A stretch of DNA of 37,499 nucleotides, taken from positions 1 through 37,499 of the forward strand of contig NZ_QSIN01000015.1 in the NCBI RefSeq assembly GCF_003469205.1. Reading direction: 5' to 3'. The position numbers and the translations under genes are program-made. The notes beneath the pieces were generated by a model, which saw only the letters and a program-made list of their open reading frames with translations, made no database searches and was not told the DNA's origin. The stretch's first letter is position 1. The number at the start of each line of letters is the position of its first letter. This document shows positions 33,756-37,499 of this stretch, one piece after another. This DNA comes from Collinsella sp. AM33-4BH. Lineage in GTDB: Bacteria > Actinomycetota > Coriobacteriia > Coriobacteriales > Coriobacteriaceae.

Positions 33756-35297
33756 CTATTCCGCATCGACCACACGAAGCAGATACGCCACGCGCGTTGC
33801 GGCCGTGCATTTAAAACGCTCGTCCGTGCGAACGCCTGCGACCCATACTACGGCACCTCCCGGAGCCGTTCTTACCACGGGTACGCCAGAGCGGTCTGAA
33901 ACAGGAATGCGCGCCTCGTTCAACAGGTCTGACACTTTCTTGCTTCGGCCGTTCATCCCCAACGGGCACATCACGTCTCCCGGCACAGGGCTATCCACCC
34001 ACAGGCGCGCCGATCGTGCCTCGGTGGGAATCTCCCCGCGCGAGCCGGCTAACATCCGCTCGCCATCGCAGTCGGCAAACCCCAGGGCCGCCGCATCCAC
34101 CAAGGCCGCAACCTTTCCGGCTGCAGCAAGCTCGCGGGCACGGTGCACGATATCGCACCCCGGCTCCACAGCCATCGGCTCTGCGACCAGCACACGTCCC
34201 CCGCCCAACGGCAAACGACCGGGTACGGTAACCCAGTCCGCGACCAAGCCCTCGCGAGCCACCGGCGCCTTAAACGCCAGCATGCCAAACTCAATGCGTG
34301 CGTCAATCCCCGCCGGAAGCGTGACTGAGCCGGCGCCCTCAGCAACGCAGGAAAGGACTCGCTCCACATGTCGCATCTCTGGACGAGCGTCCGGATCGAT
34401 GCGCTTAATCGCCAGTCGCACAATGCGCCGCGCGATTACCACCTCGGCCGCAGCAAGGCGCCTGGCATCGAGCACCAGCGCGCCCGCTGCCTCTTTGCGC
34501 AAACAGCTTCGAAACGCCTGTGCCGAAAGCTGAGACAAAAACGCGTCCTCATCGCCTAAGATCTCGCAGGCGGCGCCAATCGTCTTGCAGACGCTCGCGT
34601 TGCGCTGCGCCACCACCGGCATCACTCGATGGCGCACGTAGTTTCGCAGATACGAGATATCCTCATTGCTCTCGTCTTCACGCCACGGCTGACCATGTAC
34701 CTGTAGATAGCCCACGAGCTCGCCATGAGTTAGGTCGAGCAAGGGACGCACCACGATATTCCTCCGGCGAGGAATGCTCGATAGGCCAGCGGGCCCCGAT
34801 CCCTTAATCGCGTTCATCAAAAATGTTTCCGCGCGGTCCGACGAAGTATGCGCGGTACAGATACGAGCCGCCGTCCGCGGTGCGCCCGATTCGGCACAAA
34901 GTTCGCGAACATATCTCCGTGCCGCGGCATAGCGCACCTCGCGAGCCGCAGCCTCGATATTGCCCGATTCGTCATCAAAATAGGCATGCTCAACACACAG
35001 CGGCAAGCCGTATTGCGCGCACAGGTCACGTACAAAGGCCTCGTCGCCATCGGATGCCTCCCTGCGCAGATGATGGTTTACATGCAGCACGTGCAATCGC
35101 TCGCGCGCAATGGGAGCGACGCCGCGCCCGTCCTGGATATCCAGCTTTGATGTGCAAGCCATAAGGAGCAGTGCCGTCGAGTCCGCACCGCCTGATACCA
35201 TGAGCACTACGGGGGCAGCGGCCTGCCGCGTTGCCAGGGCGCTCTTATCCGTCCTCGGCGCGGCATGATGTCCATAGTGCTGAGATACCGTTGGCAT
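33756..35297 (-). CDS. tilS: tRNA(Ile)-lysidine synthetase, 513 aa
   Basis: TilS adds lysine to C34 of the CAU-anticodon tRNA(Ile), so that it reads AUA. The PP-loop SGGADSTALLL is at 35-45, followed by LHVNHHLR and the TAHTSSDRAETFLMNAIKGSGPAGLSSIP region, all typical. A linker helix region and a C-terminal TilS domain (about 425-510; SDLLNEARIPVSDRSGVPVV) complete it. The protein is long with about 25 extra N-terminal residues before the PP-loop. AGAGGAGG lies before the ATG. Start is 48 bases from the divergent YycJ-type gene. Confidence 0.95.
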   Translation of the reverse strand: MPTVSQHYGHHAAPRTDKSALATRQAAAPVVLMVSGGADSTALLLMACTSKLDIQDGRGVAPIARERLHVLHVNHHLRREASDGDEAFVRDLCAQYGLPLCVEHAYFDDESGNIEAAAREVRYAAARRYVRELCAESGAPRTAARICTAHTSSDRAETFLMNAIKGSGPAGLSSIPRRRNIVVRPLLDLTHGELVGYLQVHGQPWREDESNEDISYLRNYVRHRVMPVVAQRNASVCKTIGAACEILGDEDAFLSQLSAQAFRSCLRKEAAGALVLDARRLAAAEVVIARRIVRLAIKRIDPDARPEMRHVERVLSCVAEGAGSVTLPAGIDARIEFGMLAFKAPVAREGLVADWVTVPGRLPLGGGRVLVAEPMAVEPGCDIVHRARELAAAGKVAALVDAAALGFADCDGERMLAGSRGEIPTEARSARLWVDSPVPGDVMCPLGMNGRSKKVSDLLNEARIPVSDRSGVPVVRTAPGGAVVWVAGVRTDERFKCTAATRVAYLLRVVDAE

Positions 35298-35345
35298 TCG
35301 CTTCCTCCTCTATTCGTCCGCACTCATTGTATCCTTTGGAATCTT

Positions 35346-36155
35346 ATGTCTCGCCTGCACCTTCATATCCTCGGCAGCGGCTCAAAAGGCAACTGCGCAC
35401 TCGTCGAGGGGCCTCAGGGGCTCATCATGATCGACAACGGCCTGTCCCGCCGCGAGACACTTAAACGCATGGCGGAGCTTGGCCTCTCGGCAGACGACGT
35501 CGCCGCTCTAGTAATCACCCATGAGCATGGTGACCATATCAAGGGGCTCGATGTATGGTGCAAGCACTGGCATGGTCCCCTCTTTGCCAGCAGGGACACC
35601 CTTTCATGCAAAGAAAACCTCGCGCACCTGCCCGTAGAGGAATTTGACCCCGGCGACACGCTCCCCATTGCCGGCATCCACGTGCAAACCTACTCAACAT
35701 CGCACGATGTCATCAATCCTGTCGGCTATCGATTTAATGCTCTCGATGATTCCATTGGGTTTACCACCGACACCGGAGAGCTATCGAGCAAGGCCATAGG
35801 CATCCTCAAAGACTGTCGAGTTCTCGCGCTCGAAAGTAACCACGATGTAACTATGTTGCGCGAAGGAGCGTACCCCCGCTTTCTTCAGGAGCGCATCCTG
35901 TCCACAAAGGGGCACCTCTCCAACAACCAGGCCGCCGAAGCCGCGCGCGAACTTGTTACCGATCGCACCGAACAACTCATCGCCATGCACATCAGCCAGG
36001 ACAATAATCGTCCAAGCCTTACCGTCAAAAGCTATGCCAACGCGCTTGATGCAAGTCTCGATGATGAACTCGGCAGTTCTGCCACCCGTCTTCAAGGGCC
36101 GCGGAAGCTCTCGATACGCCCTGCAAGCCAGTATCAACCGACAACCATTCAATAG
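35346..36155 (+). CDS. YycJ/WalJ-family MBL-fold metallo-hydrolase, 269 aa
   Basis: The metallo-beta-lactamase fold starts HILGSGSKGNCALVEG and holds the metal motif ITHEHGDH (57-64). Further His/Asp ligands are in STSHDVINPVGY and FTTDTGEL, with a late His in GHLSNNQAAEAA and AMHISQDNN. Members of this family (YycJ/WalJ) are thought to be DNA exonucleases and often act near the WalKR system; that system is not in the window. TTTGGAA precedes ATG 35346, the first codon after the divergent promoter; a longer form would overlap tilS. A shared terminator follows. Confidence 0.9.
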   Translation: MSRLHLHILGSGSKGNCALVEGPQGLIMIDNGLSRRETLKRMAELGLSADDVAALVITHEHGDHIKGLDVWCKHWHGPLFASRDTLSCKENLAHLPVEEFDPGDTLPIAGIHVQTYSTSHDVINPVGYRFNALDDSIGFTTDTGELSSKAIGILKDCRVLALESNHDVTMLREGAYPRFLQERILSTKGHLSNNQAAEAARELVTDRTEQLIAMHISQDNNRPSLTVKSYANALDASLDDELGSSATRLQGPRKLSIRPASQYQPTTIQ

Positions 36156-36170
36156 CCCCTCAAGACAACA

Positions 36171-36204
36171 AAGGGGGGCTGGGAATCACTTCCCAGCCCC
36201 CCTT
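36171..36204. terminator. Bidirectional terminator
   Basis: AAGGGGGGCTGGGAA (36171-36185) pairs perfectly with TTCCCAGCCCCCCTT (36190-36204) between convergent genes. Confidence 0.9.
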
Positions 36205-36236
36205 AACTCATACTCTCGATTGAAGCAGAGCCATCG

Positions 36237-36668
36237 TTAGTCGATGGAGATCTTCGTAACGTTCTTCTTCTCGACAATCTTGGGAACCGTAACGGTCAGG
36301 ATGCCGTCAGCATACTTAGCCGAAAGGCCCTCGCTCGAAGCGTCCTTCAGATACACGCCGCGCGTCGCGCTGTACGAGCTAAACTCCTTCTGCAGGAAGT
36401 TCTTGCCCTCGTTCTCCTCGTCCTCCACAACGTTCACGCTAATCGACAGGCGACCCTCGTTAAGCTCAACGTCGATATCATCCTTAGCGACGCCGGTCAG
36501 ATAGGCCTTGACCTCATAACCATCGCCCTTGTCCTCGACATCAACGGGGAACGCCTTGGAAGCAATCGAGTTGTTTGCAAGATCGGTCATATCATCAAAC
36601 AAATCGAACAGCGAGCTAGCAGAAGGACGAACGCCAAAAACCGAACGATAAGGAACCATGCTTGCCAT
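36237..36668 (-). CDS. hsp20: Hsp20/alpha-crystallin small heat-shock protein, 143 aa
   Basis: A small chaperone that holds unfolded proteins. The alpha-crystallin domain (about 37-140) has FPVDVEDKGDGYEVKAYLTGVAKDDIDVELNEGRLSI and ends with the hallmark YADGILTVTVPK. The N-terminus (SLFDLFDDM) and length are normal for the family. The start at 36668 has AAGGAG nine bases upstream; 36659 is an alternative. Upstream DNA is AT-rich and holds ACTCAA, a half-site of the HspR box, but no full HAIR or CIRCE element. Confidence 0.93.
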   Translation of the reverse strand: MASMVPYRSVFGVRPSASSLFDLFDDMTDLANNSIASKAFPVDVEDKGDGYEVKAYLTGVAKDDIDVELNEGRLSISVNVVEDEENEGKNFLQKEFSSYSATRGVYLKDASSEGLSAKYADGILTVTVPKIVEKKNVTKISID

Positions 36669-36845
36669 GTTTACCACTCCTTTTAAGGACTGCCGAGTCA
36701 TCTTCTAGGTGACTGGGACTTCTTTTGACGCTGTTATATATGCCCAGCCTCTTCTTATATATACATCGACTATAAAGTTTTTTGAGTCTATTGATATAAG
36801 CATATCTAAGTCTGGTTGACTAAGGTTTTGTCTAATTAACGGAAT

Positions 36846-36873
36846 TTGAACGAAGGCTTAAATAATGTATGCA
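36846..36873 (+). promoter_or_regulatory. Candidate promoter of the 155-aa hypothetical gene
   Basis: TTGAAC (36846-36851), 16 bases, TATGCA (36868-36873). The surrounding 36669-36943 interval is AT-rich and holds no other gene. Confidence 0.4.
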
Positions 36874-36943
36874 ATCCCATCAAAACTAGACGGCTGGCTT
36901 ACAATGGGCGCATACACGATATTGATGACGAGCTAAGGGCATC

Positions 36944-37411
36944 ATGGACGATCAAAAACAGGACAACACGTTTATGCCGGAGCAGGACGAAGCATCCAGC
37001 CCGCAACCGATTCGATTCCATCGCCCCCACATCTCGCAAGAGCCCATCAATGGCCCAGAGCCCAAATATGTGACAAGAAACCGATATCAAACGCTCGAAG
37101 AAGCCCAAACGGGACGTAAACATATGGGCGTTGCCTCGGGAGACCCTGTATATCTGAAAGACGCACCATTATCTAAAAACAGCGCAGCTAGTGATGAGCC
37201 GATGAAAGCATCCGCCGCTCATCAACAAAGAGGGCCTCGACCCAAGCAAACCTTGACGCATTCGGCTCGCTATCTCGAGACTCCAAAACAGGGAAAATCA
37301 ATCTTCGTTTCGTCAAGTAAACGACGCAAGCAGCATCAGCTGACAATCCTGCTTATGATCATTGCGGCCATAGCAGTTGCCCTTGTTATACGATTTATTT
37401 TCTTTAAATAA
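36944..37411 (+). CDS. Hypothetical C-terminally anchored membrane protein, 155 aa
   Basis: I do not recognise a family. Residues 1-130 are polar and look disordered: rich in Gln, Pro, Ser, Lys and His, with RFHRPHISQEPINGPEPKYV as a possible motif. One hydrophobic segment (about 133-153) ends at the C-terminus with RFIFFK. Before it lies the basic SSKRRKQH, so the bulk is cytoplasmic and the protein tail-anchored. AAGGGC precedes the ATG. Beyond it, 37412-37499 holds A6-GGGG-AGGCCGCGAGGCC, probably the first half of a terminator cut by the window end. Confidence 0.7.
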   Translation: MDDQKQDNTFMPEQDEASSPQPIRFHRPHISQEPINGPEPKYVTRNRYQTLEEAQTGRKHMGVASGDPVYLKDAPLSKNSAASDEPMKASAAHQQRGPRPKQTLTHSARYLETPKQGKSIFVSSSKRRKQHQLTILLMIIAAIAVALVIRFIFFK

Positions 37412-37499
37412 AGGCTCAATACCGAAAACAACAAGATCGTCTGGTGTAATTGAGTCATTCACGCCCCGTAAACGCAAAAAAGGGGGAGGCCGCGAGGCC

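Noticed and set aside
36669..36850. CIRCE or HAIR heat-shock operator before hsp20
   Set aside because: Only one ACTCAA half-site is seen; neither the full CTTGAGT-N7-ACTCAAG nor the CIRCE palindrome is present.

Overview
The window is chromosomal DNA from a high-GC Gram-positive bacterium. It most resembles the Coriobacteriia, probably Collinsella. This rests on strong AAGGAG-type ribosome sites, Rho-independent terminators between convergent genes, the tilS-hpt-ftsH operon, a degenerate EF-G paralogue, and a mix of LacI/GntR-regulated sugar genes. The assignment comes from gene content and style; no marker gene such as rRNA is present. I see no tRNA, rRNA, CRISPR array, phage gene or transposase gene.

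Layout. 1-2.1 kb: a small hypothetical protein, a nitroreductase and a membrane-anchored protein. 2.1-5.5 kb: a Fis-type regulator with a degenerate AAA+ domain, a YeiH-family exporter, and a divergent GntR/FCD regulator. 5.6-9.7 kb: glmS, an autoregulated LacI-type repressor and a HAD phosphatase. 9.8-14.0 kb: larE, an AlbA/Schlafen-HATPase-wHTH regulator preceded by a dense array of TTAGAGAG boxes, and an exported non-specific nuclease. 14.2-21.6 kb: a carbohydrate island with a GntR/UTRA regulator, a complete glucitol-type PTS (IIC, IIB, IIA) with GutM, a TIM-family isomerase, an FGGY kinase, a class II ketose-bisphosphate aldolase and a HAD phosphatase. 21.8-24 kb: EF-G-like protein. 24.2-26.7 kb: a polar amino-acid ABC transporter. 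27-30.7 kb: RlmD-type RNA methyltransferase, PHP phosphoesterase and aminotransferase. 30.9-35.3 kb: the tilS-hpt-ftsH operon. 35.3-37.4 kb: YycJ-type metallo-hydrolase, Hsp20 and a tail-anchored hypothetical protein.

How it works together. The sugar island looks like one regulon. TAGAC-containing boxes (ATAGACGTCTAT and variants) precede the HAD gene, the aldolase-kinase pair and the PTS genes, and the GntR/UTRA protein encoded at the far end is the obvious candidate to bind them. No polyol dehydrogenase is present, so the pathway is not simply the E. coli sorbitol route. 

The other notable layer is non-coding. There are at least seven short palindromic elements carrying a GGGGACAG core (REP-like). 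Two nearly identical ones lie in inverted orientation on either side of glmS. Two lie in direct orientation on either side of the AlbA-family gene, and that cassette is further bracketed by a duplicated 13-base piece of the larE 3' end. A 139-bp element with perfect 35-bp inverted arms sits between two divergent genes, and a nested-hairpin element sits inside the ABC operon.
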